Counted from the first letter of the stretch, positions 23,693-33,171 are shown. The stretch: DNA of 64,000 bases from JAWKVD01 sp041398225 (GCA_041398225.1 JAWKVD010000005.1:62001-126000); one strand, 5' to 3'. The notes: generated by a model not told the origin, from the letters alone. Made by a program: numbers and translations.

Positions 23693-24937
23693 CTAGGTGT
23701 TGACGGCGAACAGGTCCGCCTGATCGTCAGCGGCGATCTCCTTCATTTCCCACGGCAGGCCCTGCTTGCCGATCTCGTCCATGAAGGGCCGGGACGGGAA
23801 TTGCTCGACATTGAAGACGCCGCCTCTGGCGCCGCCCGGCGGGGTCCACTCGCCCCGGAACAACATCATCGCGCCGACGACCGGAGGCACGCCCGTTGTG
23901 TAGGAGACGGCCTGGGCCTTCACTTCCTTGTAGGCCTCGGCGTGATCCGAGACGTTCCAGATGAAGGCGATCTTGTCCTTGCCGTCCTTCTTGCCCCGGA
24001 AGATGCAGCCGATCGACGTCTTGCCGGTGTAGTTCTCGCCCAGCGAGGACGGCGGCGGCAACAGGTCCTTCAGGAACTCCATCGGGATGATCGGCACGCC
24101 CTTGTGCATGACCGGATCGATGCGGGTCATGCCGATGCCCGTGAGCACGTCGAGGTGCTTGATGTAGTTGTCGCCGAAGGTCATCCAGAAGCGGATCTGC
24201 TTGAGCCCCTTGATGTGACGGACCAGGCTTTCCTCCTCCTCGTGATAGATGAGGTAGGATTTGCGCGGGCCGACTTGCGGGTAGTCGACCATGCAGTTGA
24301 TCGACAGCGGATCGATCTCGATCCACTCCCCTTCTTTCCAGTATTTGCCGCGTTGGGTGACTTCGCGGAGGTTGATCTCCGGGTTGAAGTTGGTGGCGAA
24401 GCCCTGACCGTGATCGCCGGCGTTGCAGTCCACGATGTCGATGTAGGCGATCTCGTCGAAGAGATGCTCCTGCGCATAGGCGCAATAGATGTTGGACTGT
24501 CCGGGATCGAAGCCGCAGCCCAGGACCGCCATGATCCCCTTCTCCGCATACTTCTCGTGATAGGGCCACTGGTATTCGTAGGTGAAGCGCGCTTCCTCGC
24601 GCGGTTCGTAATTGGCGGTGTCCATGTAGTGCACGCCGGCCTCAAGACAGGCGTCCATGATCGGCAGATCCTGGTAGGGCAGCGCCATGTTGATGACGAG
24701 ATGAGGCTTCACCTTCTCGATCAGCGCGACGGTGGCGGCGACGTCGTCGGCGTCGACCTGCGCGATCTCGATCGGCGTCTTGCACAGCTTCTGGACCTTC
24801 TCGCAGCTTTCCAGCCGGCGCGAAGCCAGCGTGATGTGCTTGAACACGTCGCGGTTCATCGCGCACTTCTGCGCCGTAACCGATCCGGCGGCGCCCGCCC
24901 CGATGATGAGAACGCTGTCCATGCCGGTGTCGGCCAT
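23693..24937 (-). CDS. Carboxynorspermidine/carboxyspermidine dehydrogenase (saccharopine dehydrogenase family)
   Basis: This 414-residue enzyme has an N-terminal Rossmann motif VLIIGAGAAGSVTAQKC and family signatures LVINMALPYQDLPIMDACLE, YMDTANYEP and LGCGFDPGQSNIYCAYA. It matches the carboxynorspermidine synthase branch rather than lysine-pathway saccharopine dehydrogenases. It reductively condenses putrescine (or diaminopropane) with aspartate beta-semialdehyde using NADPH to give carboxy(nor)spermidine, the substrate of the decarboxylase at 20715. The start at 24937 (MADTGMDS) follows GGAGCTTTG. Together with the ornithine decarboxylase it completes the alternative spermidine route, although the three genes are not contiguous. 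Confidence 0.9.
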   Translation of the reverse strand: MADTGMDSVLIIGAGAAGSVTAQKCAMNRDVFKHITLASRRLESCEKVQKLCKTPIEIAQVDADDVAATVALIEKVKPHLVINMALPYQDLPIMDACLEAGVHYMDTANYEPREEARFTYEYQWPYHEKYAEKGIMAVLGCGFDPGQSNIYCAYAQEHLFDEIAYIDIVDCNAGDHGQGFATNFNPEINLREVTQRGKYWKEGEWIEIDPLSINCMVDYPQVGPRKSYLIYHEEEESLVRHIKGLKQIRFWMTFGDNYIKHLDVLTGIGMTRIDPVMHKGVPIIPMEFLKDLLPPPSSLGENYTGKTSIGCIFRGKKDGKDKIAFIWNVSDHAEAYKEVKAQAVSYTTGVPPVVGAMMLFRGEWTPPGGARGGVFNVEQFPSRPFMDEIGKQGLPWEMKEIAADDQADLFAVNT

Positions 24938-25157
24938 CGCCAAAGCTCCAGATTGAGTTCGTTCCGTGCGGCGATCCTCCGCCGCGCCCGCAGACCCCGC
25001 GAACCGCGTGTCCTGAGGCGTTCACTAGCATCGCCCCCGGGGCGCGCAAGCGCCTGCGTGCGGCGGGCGGGCGACGCTGCGTCCATCGGAACCGTCGCCC
25101 CTTGAGCCCGGCCGGCCGGGCCGCATATCCTGCCGCGTGTCGAAACGAGGACGCGGA

Positions 25158-25589
25158 ATGAAGCTTGCGGCGGTCTGCATCTTCCTGCTGGGCGCTTACT
25201 ATCAGCTCACCCAGTGGGCCGATCTGTTTCCCTGGAACAATATTCGGGACGGCGGGCAGCCGGTGCTGCTCATCGCCGTCATCGGCGTACTCTCCGTGGT
25301 GCTGGCCGTGATTTTGTGGCTGGGCTGGAAGGAAGGCGCTTTCGCCGCCGTCATGGGGCTCGGCGTGTGGGGCTGGTTCGAGTTCCAGCAATGGTGGGCG
25401 CCCTGGTTCGGCGGCGCCACGCCGGAATGGACCCGCCAGTACGAAGCGCGCTTCGCGGACACCGTACACTGGATCGGCGCTTCGGAAGGCTCGCCCTCGC
25501 CGGACGCGAACCATATTGTCCTGCATGTCCTGATCGCGGTGGCGCTGTTCGCGTCATTGTCCGGACTTGTGGCCCGACGCTCGATCTGA
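25158..25589 (+). CDS. Hypothetical four-helix membrane protein
   Basis: The 143-residue protein has hydrophobic segments at about residues 3-20, 32-60, 62-80 and 120-138, which fit four transmembrane helices. A Trp-rich stretch (WFEFQQWWAPWFGG) lies in the loop after the third helix. I do not recognise the family. The start at 25158 (MKLAAV) follows an AGGACGCGGA stretch and begins directly with the first helix; a GTG seven codons upstream is possible. It lies divergent from the polyamine dehydrogenase gene. Confidence 0.6.
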   Translation: MKLAAVCIFLLGAYYQLTQWADLFPWNNIRDGGQPVLLIAVIGVLSVVLAVILWLGWKEGAFAAVMGLGVWGWFEFQQWWAPWFGGATPEWTRQYEARFADTVHWIGASEGSPSPDANHIVLHVLIAVALFASLSGLVARRSI

Positions 25590-25696
25590 GCGGATTGCGC
25601 TCCTGTCAGCTTTCGGTGAGCGACGCCTCGCACGCCCTTGCCCGGTTCAGCCGGGCGTGATTCCCTCAACTCAAAGACAAAGGAAAGGGCGCGACC

Positions 25697-26065
25697 ATGA
25701 TCGGCTACACAACCATCGGCACCAACGACCTTCAAAAGGCGCTTGGTTTCTACGACGCACTGTTCGCGGATATGGGCGGTCGCCGCGTGATGGAAATGCC
25801 CAACGGAAACACGCTCTACGGCTTCGCCAAGGGAGCCATGTTCGGCGTGTTCCAGCCCTATGACGGCCAGACGCAGGCTTGCGGAAACGGCAACATGATC
25901 GCGCTGGCCGCGGGTTCGCAGGAGAATGTCGACAAGCTGCACGCAAAGGCCCTCTCGCTGGGCGGAGCGGACGAAGGCGCGCCCGGAGATCGCGGCGGCG
26001 GGTTCTATGGCGCGTATTTCCGTGATCTCGATGGCAACAAGCTCGCGCTATATCATTTGGGATAG
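25697..26065 (+). CDS. VOC/glyoxalase superfamily protein
   Basis: This 122-residue protein consists of one glyoxalase/bleomycin-resistance fold: MIGYTTIGTNDLQKALGFYD at the start, GVFQPYDGQTQACGNGNMIA in the middle and GAYFRDLDGNKLALYHLG at the end. This is the typical short VOC protein with a C-terminal Glu/Asp-type metal site. Substrate unknown. The upstream sequence has AAAGGAAAGG 10 bp before the start, a good ribosome-binding site. Confidence 0.85.
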   Translation: MIGYTTIGTNDLQKALGFYDALFADMGGRRVMEMPNGNTLYGFAKGAMFGVFQPYDGQTQACGNGNMIALAAGSQENVDKLHAKALSLGGADEGAPGDRGGGFYGAYFRDLDGNKLALYHLG

Positions 26066-26211
26066 GGCGTAACCGCGCCGCGTCCCGGACCGCTTGGCGA
26101 GGGACGCGGGCGAAGCGCCCGACGGCATGTCATCCGGTTCAACGATGTGATGCGCGCCCGGGTCGTTCCTCTGGTCCGGCCGGGGCGCAAACCGGATGGG
26201 ACGTATCGAAC

Positions 26212-26427
26212 ATGCCTTTGCACGCCCAGATCCTCTGCATCGGCGGAAACGTCGTCTTCGCCATGTTCTTTCTGTTCGCGACCGGCCAGTTGCTCGACCA
26301 ACACCAGACCGGGCCCGCTTTCCTGACGCTGGTGTTGATGGGGGCCGCAATCTACAGCGCCTGGGTGCTCAACAAGTATCGTCGGGCATTGCGGCGCGAG
26401 CGGCCGGACGCGAACGAGCGCGACTGA
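26212..26427 (+). CDS. Small two-helix membrane protein, hypothetical
   Basis: The 71-residue protein has two transmembrane helices (about residues 7-28 and 36-54) and a basic, then acidic, C-terminal tail (KYRRALRRERPDANERD). Codon bias and length fit a real gene, but I do not recognise the family. The ATG at 26212 was chosen because it places a short polar N-terminus before the first helix. It is followed by a convergent gene on the minus strand. Confidence 0.55.
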   Translation: MPLHAQILCIGGNVVFAMFFLFATGQLLDQHQTGPAFLTLVLMGAAIYSAWVLNKYRRALRRERPDANERD

Positions 26428-26448
26428 GGACCACGATTGAGGGATCAA

Positions 26449-26985
26449 TCAGGGGCGGCCGACGCCGATCAGTCCGGTTTCCAGACGGCGGACCAGCGCT
26501 CGCTGTTCATCGGTCGGCGGGCCGTCGATTTCCGCAACGGCGCGGGCCATATCCGTTAGCGCCGCTTTCTCCTCGGTTTTCAGCGTTCCGGCCCAGAGCG
26601 GCAACAAGCGGCACATGAGCGTGTCCGTATCCGGCACGAGGCCGCCGACTTCGTGCGCAACTCTCAGCGCCTCCGCGCAATCCGTCTCGGACATGTCGCA
26701 AACGGACCCAAGCCGGTCGCAGATCGCGGCCTCGGTCTTGCGGTCAACGGCCCCTTTCAGGGCGGCCAGGCGATAAAGCAGGACGGCGGTGGCCGCGCCC
26801 GCATTTTCAATCCGGGCTGGACGTTTTCTGGCGAAGCGGAGTGTCGGGGAATGGCGGGCGTTGCGGCGCGAGGCCCGAAGCAGGTCTCGGCTCGATCCGC
26901 CGTCGTCGAGCGGCGCGCGTCGCGCCCTCTTCCACCAGACCGCGGCGTCCGGAAGGACAGTGACAAAACGACCGATGAATCCCAT
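26449..26985 (-). CDS. Hypothetical protein, possibly TerB-like
   Basis: The 178-residue protein begins with a basic region and then shows helical repeats: AAVLLYRLAALKGAVDRKTE, ALRVAHEVGGLVPDTDTLM and LTDMARAVAEIDGPPTDEQR. The last stretch, with an acidic residue pair followed by TDEQRALVRRLE, resembles the tail of TerB/DjlA-like helical bundles, but the match is weak and the usual N-terminal metal-site acidic cluster is not evident. The start at 26985 follows GGGAGGGGG. Confidence 0.45.
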   Translation of the reverse strand: MGFIGRFVTVLPDAAVWWKRARRAPLDDGGSSRDLLRASRRNARHSPTLRFARKRPARIENAGAATAVLLYRLAALKGAVDRKTEAAICDRLGSVCDMSETDCAEALRVAHEVGGLVPDTDTLMCRLLPLWAGTLKTEEKAALTDMARAVAEIDGPPTDEQRALVRRLETGLIGVGRP

Positions 26986-27153
26986 GCCCCCTCCCTGCGG
27001 CGAGGCTGACACTTCGAGAGTGAACAACTCAACGGCGCGCATAGAGCGGTGTCAAATGAACTCGGCAAACCGCGTTCAAACGCCGCGCATAGGAAGGCGA
27101 TCCGCGCGCCCTGCACGGCATCCTGAGAACGTCACAAACAGGCTGAGAGCGGT

Positions 27154-27723
27154 CTAGCCGCCAGCCATGGCGCCTTGTTTGCGCGCCAGCGCATCCAGCG
27201 CAGACCGTGCTTCGGCGTCGCCGCCGGAACGTTCGGCGCGCTGTTCGCCGTCCGCCTCATCGCCGGGACGACGACGCCCGCGACGGCGACGGCTGCGACC
27301 TTCGCCGCGTTCGGCGGCCGGCTGCGCTTCCGCACCGGCTTCAGCGTCTTCGGCGTCGGCTTCTTCGCTGGCTTCGACGTCCTCGTCGGCGCTATCGCCG
27401 CCGCGCGTCTCCACCGAGGCTTCCTCGCCGCGATCGTCGGAGCCGTTGGCCCCTGATTGCGCGTCCTGCAGCTGCGGCAGCCGATCCTTCGGCATGGTCG
27501 CCGCCATGATGCGGAAGTAGTGCTCCGCGTGCTGCAGATAGTTCTCGGACTTCACCCGGTCGCCAGCCGACTGGGCGTCGCGAGAGTACTGCATGTACTT
27601 CTCGTAGATCTGGGCTGCCGTACCCCGGATTTTGACGTCCGGTCCGTTGCTCTCCAGAGACCTGTTGCCTGGATTGCCGCCGCCGCCACCCGGCTTACGG
27701 CCGCGTCCCCGCTGACGCTTCAT
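27154..27723 (-). CDS. DUF4167 domain-containing protein
   Basis: This 189-residue protein begins MKRQRGRGRKPGGGGGNPGN. It contains the DUF4167 core GPDVKIRGTAAQIYEKYMQY, LQHAEHYFRI, ending at about residue 75. The rest is a long acidic then Arg-rich disordered tail with RRRRGRRR. In alphaproteobacteria this gene sits directly downstream of prfA-prmC, as here. The very basic and Gly-rich ends suggest an RNA- or ribosome-associated role, which is an inference. Confidence 0.85.
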   Translation of the reverse strand: MKRQRGRGRKPGGGGGNPGNRSLESNGPDVKIRGTAAQIYEKYMQYSRDAQSAGDRVKSENYLQHAEHYFRIMAATMPKDRLPQLQDAQSGANGSDDRGEEASVETRGGDSADEDVEASEEADAEDAEAGAEAQPAAERGEGRSRRRRGRRRPGDEADGEQRAERSGGDAEARSALDALARKQGAMAGG

Positions 27724-28005
27724 GAAACCATCCTGTTGTTTCAAGACATGCGCCCAGATGACATGCTATCAAATGGGCTGCCCACACTCGGGCGGGTTGG
27801 TTTCTGCAAATTCACAGAAACAGGGTTCGCTGGGGCCTAGGTCTCGGGACCCAAGGTTTCTGGACCAAGGTAGTCGCCGCCTGCTGAACCGGTGCACCTG
27901 TCTAGCCTGTTTGCCCGCCTCCGCCAAGGCTTTTCATGAGTCGCCGCGCCTATCCAGCCCGTTGACGATCCCGAACCCGGCCCTGAACCCGACGCTGCGC
28001 CGATA

Positions 28006-28860
28006 TCAACCGGTTTCGCCCGTTTGCGCCGAAATCATGCGCAGATGACCGGCCAGATCCGCCGTCCTGGCGATCAAGGTTAATCCGGCCCCGACGAAGA
28101 GGGTCGAGACCGCATCGGCCTGCCCCGCGCCGATTTCGACCGCCAGCCGACCGCCCGGGACCAGAAGCGCGCCGGCCAGGCCGGCGATCGCGCGATAGGG
28201 GGCCAGACCGTCCGGTCCGCCGTCCAGAGCCAGAAGCGGGTCATGCTCGCGGACCTCCCGGTCCAGTCCGGCGATCTCGCTGCTGGGGATATAGGGCGGG
28301 TTGGAGACCACGATATCGAACGGCCCCGGCGCGGCGTCCCATCCGCCCGCGACGAAGACGGCCCGCTCGCCGACGCCAAGGCGTTCGGCGTTCCGGCTGG
28401 CCATGGCGAGCGCAGCTGGCGAAAGATCGACGCCCACACCCTGCACGTCAGGCCGTTCGGCCAGAACGGAACAGATGATCGCGCCCGATCCCGTGCCCAG
28501 ATCCAGCAGCCGCCCGCCGGGCGGGAGATGCTTCGTCGCGAACTCGACCAGAAGCTCCGTTTCCGGGCGCGGGTCCAGCACGGCGTCGCTGACCTCGAAC
28601 CTGCGGCCGTAGAATTCCTTCCAGCCGCGAATGCGCGAAACCGGTTCGCCGGACAGTCGCCGCGTCACGGCGTCTTCGAAGACCGTCAGCGCGGCGCCGT
28701 CGACGGCGTCCATGTCACGTCCGATGACCTCGACCGGATCGACGCCAAGCGCATGCGCCAACAGGAGACGCGCCTCGCGCGGCGCGTTCTCGACGCCGCC
28801 CGCAGACAAACGTTGCGCCGCTTCGCGCATCACGTCCCGCCATGTGCAGTGAAGGCTCAT
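28006..28860 (-). CDS. prmC: Peptide chain release factor N5-glutamine methyltransferase
   Basis: This 284-residue S-adenosylmethionine-dependent enzyme methylates the Gln of the GGQ motif in release factors. The N-terminal helical domain (GVENAPREARLLLAHALG) is followed by the Rossmann methyltransferase domain, with RILD-type motif GGRLLDLGTGSGAIICSVL and the catalytic VSNPPYIPSSEI. It lies 19 bp downstream of prfA, its substrate's gene, and is clearly in the same operon. Downstream comes the DUF4167 gene. Confidence 0.95.
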   Translation of the reverse strand: MSLHCTWRDVMREAAQRLSAGGVENAPREARLLLAHALGVDPVEVIGRDMDAVDGAALTVFEDAVTRRLSGEPVSRIRGWKEFYGRRFEVSDAVLDPRPETELLVEFATKHLPPGGRLLDLGTGSGAIICSVLAERPDVQGVGVDLSPAALAMASRNAERLGVGERAVFVAGGWDAAPGPFDIVVSNPPYIPSSEIAGLDREVREHDPLLALDGGPDGLAPYRAIAGLAGALLVPGGRLAVEIGAGQADAVSTLFVGAGLTLIARTADLAGHLRMISAQTGETG

Positions 28861-28879
28861 CTTCGTGCGCCGCCGCGCA

Positions 28880-29965
28880 TCACGCCCCGGCCTGCTCCAT
28901 CGCGGCCAGACGCTGGGCCTGATCCTCGGCGATCAGCGCATCGACCAGCTCGCCCAGCGCATCGCCGGCGAGGATTTCGGGCAGTTTGTGCAGCGTGAGG
29001 TTGATGCGGTGGTCGGTCACGCGGCCCTGCGGAAAGTTGTAGGTGCGGATGCGTTCCGAGCGATCGCCGGACCCGACCTGGCTTTTGCGGGCCTCGGACC
29101 GCGCTGCGTCCTTCTCCTCGCGCTCCTTCTCGTAGAGGCGGATCTTCAGCGCTTCCATCGCCTTGCGCCGGTTCTCGTGTTGCGACTTCTCCGACGACGT
29201 CACCACGATGCCGGTCGGAAGGTGGGTGATGCGCACCGCCGAGTCCGTCTTGTTGACGTGCTGACCGCCCGCGCCGGACGACCGATAGGTGTCGATGCGG
29301 ATGTCCTGATCGCGCACGTCGATGTTCACTTCTTCCGGCGCGGGCAGGATCGCCACGGTCGCCGCCGAGGTGTGGATACGCCCCTGCGCTTCGGTCGCCG
29401 GCACGCGCTGCACGCGGTGCACGCCGCTTTCGAACTTCATCCGCCCGAACACGCCCGCGCCGGTGATGTTGGCGACAATCTCCTTATAGCCGCCCATCTC
29501 GCCCTCGGTGGCCGAAACCACCTCCATCTGCCAGCCGCGCGTCTGTGCGTAGCGTTGATACATGCGAAAGAGATCGCCGGCGAACAGCGCCGCCTCGTCC
29601 CCGCCGGTGCCGGCGCGCACCTCCAGCATGGCGCTGGCGTCGTCATCCTCGTCCTTCGGCAGCAGCATCAGCTGCATGTCGCGCTCGATCTCGGGCAGAC
29701 GCTCGCGCAGATCGGCGCGCTCTTCCTCCGCCATCGCCACGAGTTCCCGGTCGGCGCCGGGGTCCTCCATCATGGCCTCGGCCTCGGCGAGCTGCGAACG
29801 CAGACCCATCACCTCGCGCGCCTTGTCGGCCACCGGCTTCAGCTCGGAATGTTCGCGGGAAAGAGACACGATCTCCTTCGGGTCGCTGGCCGCGCCCATG
29901 CGCGCTTCGACCTGATCGAAACGATCCAGGAGCTGGCGGAGACGGGATTCGGAAACGGCGGCCAT
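28880..29965 (-). CDS. prfA: Peptide chain release factor 1
   Basis: The 361-residue protein has the RF1 layout: an N-terminal helical domain, the codon-recognition domain, and the catalytic SSGAGGQHVNKTDSAVRITH loop, where the GGQ glutamine enters the ribosomal peptidyl-transferase centre. The C-terminal RIRTYNFPQGRVTDHRINLT region is class-I release factor. It recognises UAA and UAG stops. prmC follows 19 bp downstream. The length matches the family (about 360). Confidence 0.96.
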   Translation of the reverse strand: MAAVSESRLRQLLDRFDQVEARMGAASDPKEIVSLSREHSELKPVADKAREVMGLRSQLAEAEAMMEDPGADRELVAMAEEERADLRERLPEIERDMQLMLLPKDEDDDASAMLEVRAGTGGDEAALFAGDLFRMYQRYAQTRGWQMEVVSATEGEMGGYKEIVANITGAGVFGRMKFESGVHRVQRVPATEAQGRIHTSAATVAILPAPEEVNIDVRDQDIRIDTYRSSGAGGQHVNKTDSAVRITHLPTGIVVTSSEKSQHENRRKAMEALKIRLYEKEREEKDAARSEARKSQVGSGDRSERIRTYNFPQGRVTDHRINLTLHKLPEILAGDALGELVDALIAEDQAQRLAAMEQAGA

Positions 29966-30199
29966 TTCAATGCAGTTCGGTCGACTTGGGGGCGGGAAGC
30001 CCGGCGCGGCGCGCCGGACCGCCCGATATGGGCCGGAACGCGCCCAAGGTCCAGCCGGGGAGCTTTCGGTTGTCGAATAACTGACATGAAACTACGGCAT
30101 GGTCCGCCGGTTCGCGCCGGGGGACACAGCTCCGGCCTTCCCGCGCGCCGCAACCGCCCCGAAAGCGGCGATCAACAAACAAGTCTCCAAGGACGCATA

Positions 30200-31255
30200 A
30201 TGGCCGCCCTTCCTGTTCGCATGTCCGCTCTTGTGTCCGCCCTTCTGGCTTCGGCCTGCGCCTCGGGCGTCGATACGGCGATGCTGCCGCCCGAGGGCGT
30301 CGCCATCGTTCCGGCCTATGCGGAGACCGCCGCTGTCGCCTCGAACAATGACGCGGCCGACGACCCGGCGATCTGGGTGAACCAGGCCGCCCCCGACGCC
30401 AGCCTCGTGTTCGGAACCGACAAGCAGTCCGGTCTATACATTTTCGACCTTTCCGGCGCGAAGAAACAATTCCTGCCCGCCGGCAAGCTCAACAATGTCG
30501 ACATCCGGCAGAACATCCGGATCGGCGGCTTCGCCGGAGACCTCGCCGCGGCCTCCAACCGGTCGGACGACACCGTCACCTTCTTCGCGATCGATCCCGC
30601 GACCGGACAAACGGCGGAGCTGGCGCGCCTGCCTACCGAAGTGGTCGAACCCTACGGCTTCTGCCTTGGCTATTATGCCGGGGCGGCGCACGCCATCGTC
30701 ACCTACAAGGACGGACTTGTGCAAGACTGGGCGGTGACGAGCCTCGCGGGCGGCGCCGTTCAGGCGAAACTCGGCAAGGGCTGGAAATTCGAAACCCAGC
30801 TCGAGGGCTGCTCGGTCGACGAAACCAACGGCTATATCTTCATCGGTGAAGAGGACCGGGGCGTCTGGAAGGCCGCGCTGGACGGCTCGACCCCGCCCCA
30901 ACTGATCGACACGACGGGATCGGAAACCGGCCTCACCGCCGACGTGGAAGGCATCGGCCTATGGGTGAAGCCCGACGGCGAGGGATATGTCGTGGTCTCC
31001 TCGCAAGGCTCCTCGACCTTCAACGTCTATCAGTTGAAGTCGCCCAACAGGTTCGTCGGTCGCTTTGGCGTCGAATTCGGCGAAGACATCGTGACCGGAA
31101 CGGACGGCGTGGACGTGGTGTCCGTCCCCATGGGCGCCAACCTGCCCAAAGGTCTGTTCGTGACCCAGGACGACATCAATTCGCATCCCGACGCGCCGCA
31201 AAACTTCAAGTTTGTCGACTGGCGCGAAATCGAGAAAGCGCTGGAGACGAAATAG
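30200..31255 (+). CDS. Beta-propeller phytase (3-phytase-like), exported
   Basis: The 351-residue protein has a signal with a lipobox-like stretch (LVSALLASACASG). A beta-propeller phytase domain follows, with SNNDAADDPAIWVNQAAPDA, FGTDKQSGLYIFDLSG, NNVDIR and VEPYGFCLGYY early on and CSVDETNGYIFIGEEDRGVW and ADVEGIGLW later. These Asp/Glu-rich motifs form the calcium-binding active site of alkaline phytases that release phosphate from phytate. Secreted or surface-anchored phytase suggests phosphate scavenging. The start at 30200 was chosen because a much longer upstream frame is antisense to prfA. Confidence 0.88.
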   Translation: MAALPVRMSALVSALLASACASGVDTAMLPPEGVAIVPAYAETAAVASNNDAADDPAIWVNQAAPDASLVFGTDKQSGLYIFDLSGAKKQFLPAGKLNNVDIRQNIRIGGFAGDLAAASNRSDDTVTFFAIDPATGQTAELARLPTEVVEPYGFCLGYYAGAAHAIVTYKDGLVQDWAVTSLAGGAVQAKLGKGWKFETQLEGCSVDETNGYIFIGEEDRGVWKAALDGSTPPQLIDTTGSETGLTADVEGIGLWVKPDGEGYVVVSSQGSSTFNVYQLKSPNRFVGRFGVEFGEDIVTGTDGVDVVSVPMGANLPKGLFVTQDDINSHPDAPQNFKFVDWREIEKALETK

Positions 31256-31261
31256 CGCTCG

Positions 31262-31684
31262 CTAGTATCCGAACAGGTTCAGCACATTTCTGACGGCGAT
31301 CACCATCAGGACGATGCTGGAAGCGGAGAAGATCGCAAATCGCACCGGAACGAAGTTCACGGTGCACTGCACGATCGAATGCAGAACACGCAGACCGACA
31401 TATCCCCACGCCAGACCGACATTGAGCGGGTCCATCACGCCGACTAGGTGCGAATAGATCGCCAGCGCATAGAAGGTCGTGGGCTGTTCGTGCAGGTGGT
31501 TGTAGTTGTCGGCGATCTGTTGAACGGAGACCGGAAGCGCCTCCATGTCGGCCTTGCGCTTGACCCTGGCCGGGTTGATCCCGGCCTTGCTCATGGCGGG
31601 AATCCGCGTGGCGTACATCCAGATCCAGATGACGAACGTCCACACAGCCATCGCCAGCACTGGCGTCATCATCGAATTCAGCAT
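31262..31684 (-). CDS. MAPEG family membrane protein
   Basis: The 140-residue protein has four hydrophobic helices and the MAPEG pattern: NYNHLHEQPTTFYALAIYSH after the first helix pair and WGYVGLRVLHSIVQCTVN in the third. MAPEG members are membrane glutathione transferase/eicosanoid-type proteins; bacterial members have mostly unknown substrates. The gene converges with the phytase gene, with stops 6 bp apart. Confidence 0.82.
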   Translation of the reverse strand: MLNSMMTPVLAMAVWTFVIWIWMYATRIPAMSKAGINPARVKRKADMEALPVSVQQIADNYNHLHEQPTTFYALAIYSHLVGVMDPLNVGLAWGYVGLRVLHSIVQCTVNFVPVRFAIFSASSIVLMVIAVRNVLNLFGY

Positions 31685-31837
31685 TCCAACCTCCCGGCCC
31701 GGCGGCTCGTTCGCCGCTCGGTTTTGTTCCCTTGCGGGGCTTGGCCCACGCTAGCCAATCCGCACCGCCGATTTCCAGAAAAATCAGCTTGATAGGATTC
31801 AGAACCAATGCGGTGCGCGGCGATCTCAGCCTAGCTT

Positions 31838-33145
31838 TCAGTGCGCGGCCTGCAACGCCTCAGGCGCGGGAAGCGTCTGGTCGAGCCAATCCAGCATGTA
31901 ATCCCAGTCCTCGACGCGCACGCCGTGCCCGCCGCCCCGGATGAAGAAGTCGATCCGGCCATGGCGGGTCTGGTCTCGCATCCCCGTTTGCGTGAGCCCT
32001 TCGACGCCGAACAACCGGTAGACGGGGTCTGCGCCGACGGCGGCGCGGTAACCGCCATTCGGATCGGACCAAACGTCCTTCCAGCCATTGCCCAGCAGCA
32101 GCGGACGCGGCGCCACCAGCGCGATCAGCTGATGCTGGTCGACCGGGATATCTTCTTCGCGCTTGGCGTAGCCCGCATAGGCGGGCGCGAACCAATAGGG
32201 ATAGGCTTTGGTGATCTGCTTGACGCTCTCGCCCGCATAGCTGCGCGTCAGGGTCGCCCCGCCCTTGCCGGCCTGCAACGGGATCGCCGCCTCGATGCGA
32301 TCGTCGAACGCGGCCGCCAGCAACGCTGCCTTGCCCTGGCGCGAATGTCCCCACACCGCCGTGCGCGACGCATCCAGACGCGGATCGCGGTCGAGCACGT
32401 CCAGCGACCAGCTGAACGCGGCGGCCCATACCGCGATGACGCCCTCGGGCGCACGATCCGGCGCCAGCAGAGCGGCCATCTGTTTCATCTGGTCGTAGGC
32501 GCGCTTGCTGTCGGAGGCGAAAGGCTCGGCCGAAAAGCTGGCGTAGGCGTAGCCCCTGCGGAGGATCGCCTCGTTCGGCCCTTCGATGATGTACTTTCCG
32601 AAGATCAGCCGGATGACGCCGGCCATCATCCCTTCATTGCTCATGCCGCCGCCGGACAATTCGTCCGAGTCGAACGCGCCGGGCGTGCCGCCGAAATTCT
32701 GGTTGAGTATCAGGGGAACGGGATGTGCGTCCGAGGCGCCCTTCGGATAGGCGATGGCGACCTGGTAGGTGAAGGCGTTCGCGCCCTCGCCGACGCGGAT
32801 GTCGATCTCCTCGAGCACGCCGGCGCCGTTGGCATAATCAGCGTCGATGACGCGGCGTCCCGTCTCGACGCCGTGCAGCTCGACAGGAACGGGGCCGTAG
32901 AGATCGCGCTCAAACGCCTTGCGGAGTATCGGCGCACGCCGGTCGGTCCACTCCGCCGCGGTCGTCACCGGCGGATCGCCCTCGAACGCGCCGAGCACGT
33001 CGGGACGCGCCGCTTCCTGCTTCTCGATGTTGGCGCTGGCCGTATTCAATCCCAGCGGAGTGCATCCGGCGAGACCGATGACGATCAATCCGACCGCTCC
33101 AAAAGCGGCGCGCGTCATCGAACCTGTTCGGCTGCTGGCTTCCAT
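31838..33145 (-). CDS. CE15/glucuronoyl-esterase-like alpha/beta hydrolase, lipoprotein
   Basis: This 435-residue protein has an N-terminal lipoprotein signal (VGLIVIGLAGC). It then has an alpha/beta-hydrolase domain with the oxyanion/nucleophile motif WGHSRQGKAALLAAAFDDRI, matching the GxSRxGK signature of carbohydrate esterase family 15. PLILNQNFGG and ALVAPRPLLLGNGWKD lie where the family has its conserved loops, and the late GGGHGVRVEDW supplies a candidate catalytic His. CE15 enzymes cleave esters between lignin and glucuronoxylan; the natural substrate here is not known. The start at 33145 follows GGGAAAG; an ATG at 33118 is also possible. Confidence 0.72.
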   Translation of the reverse strand: MEASSRTGSMTRAAFGAVGLIVIGLAGCTPLGLNTASANIEKQEAARPDVLGAFEGDPPVTTAAEWTDRRAPILRKAFERDLYGPVPVELHGVETGRRVIDADYANGAGVLEEIDIRVGEGANAFTYQVAIAYPKGASDAHPVPLILNQNFGGTPGAFDSDELSGGGMSNEGMMAGVIRLIFGKYIIEGPNEAILRRGYAYASFSAEPFASDSKRAYDQMKQMAALLAPDRAPEGVIAVWAAAFSWSLDVLDRDPRLDASRTAVWGHSRQGKAALLAAAFDDRIEAAIPLQAGKGGATLTRSYAGESVKQITKAYPYWFAPAYAGYAKREEDIPVDQHQLIALVAPRPLLLGNGWKDVWSDPNGGYRAAVGADPVYRLFGVEGLTQTGMRDQTRHGRIDFFIRGGGHGVRVEDWDYMLDWLDQTLPAPEALQAAH

Positions 33146-33171
33146 ATCGGCTTTCCCACCCCGGCCCGGGC

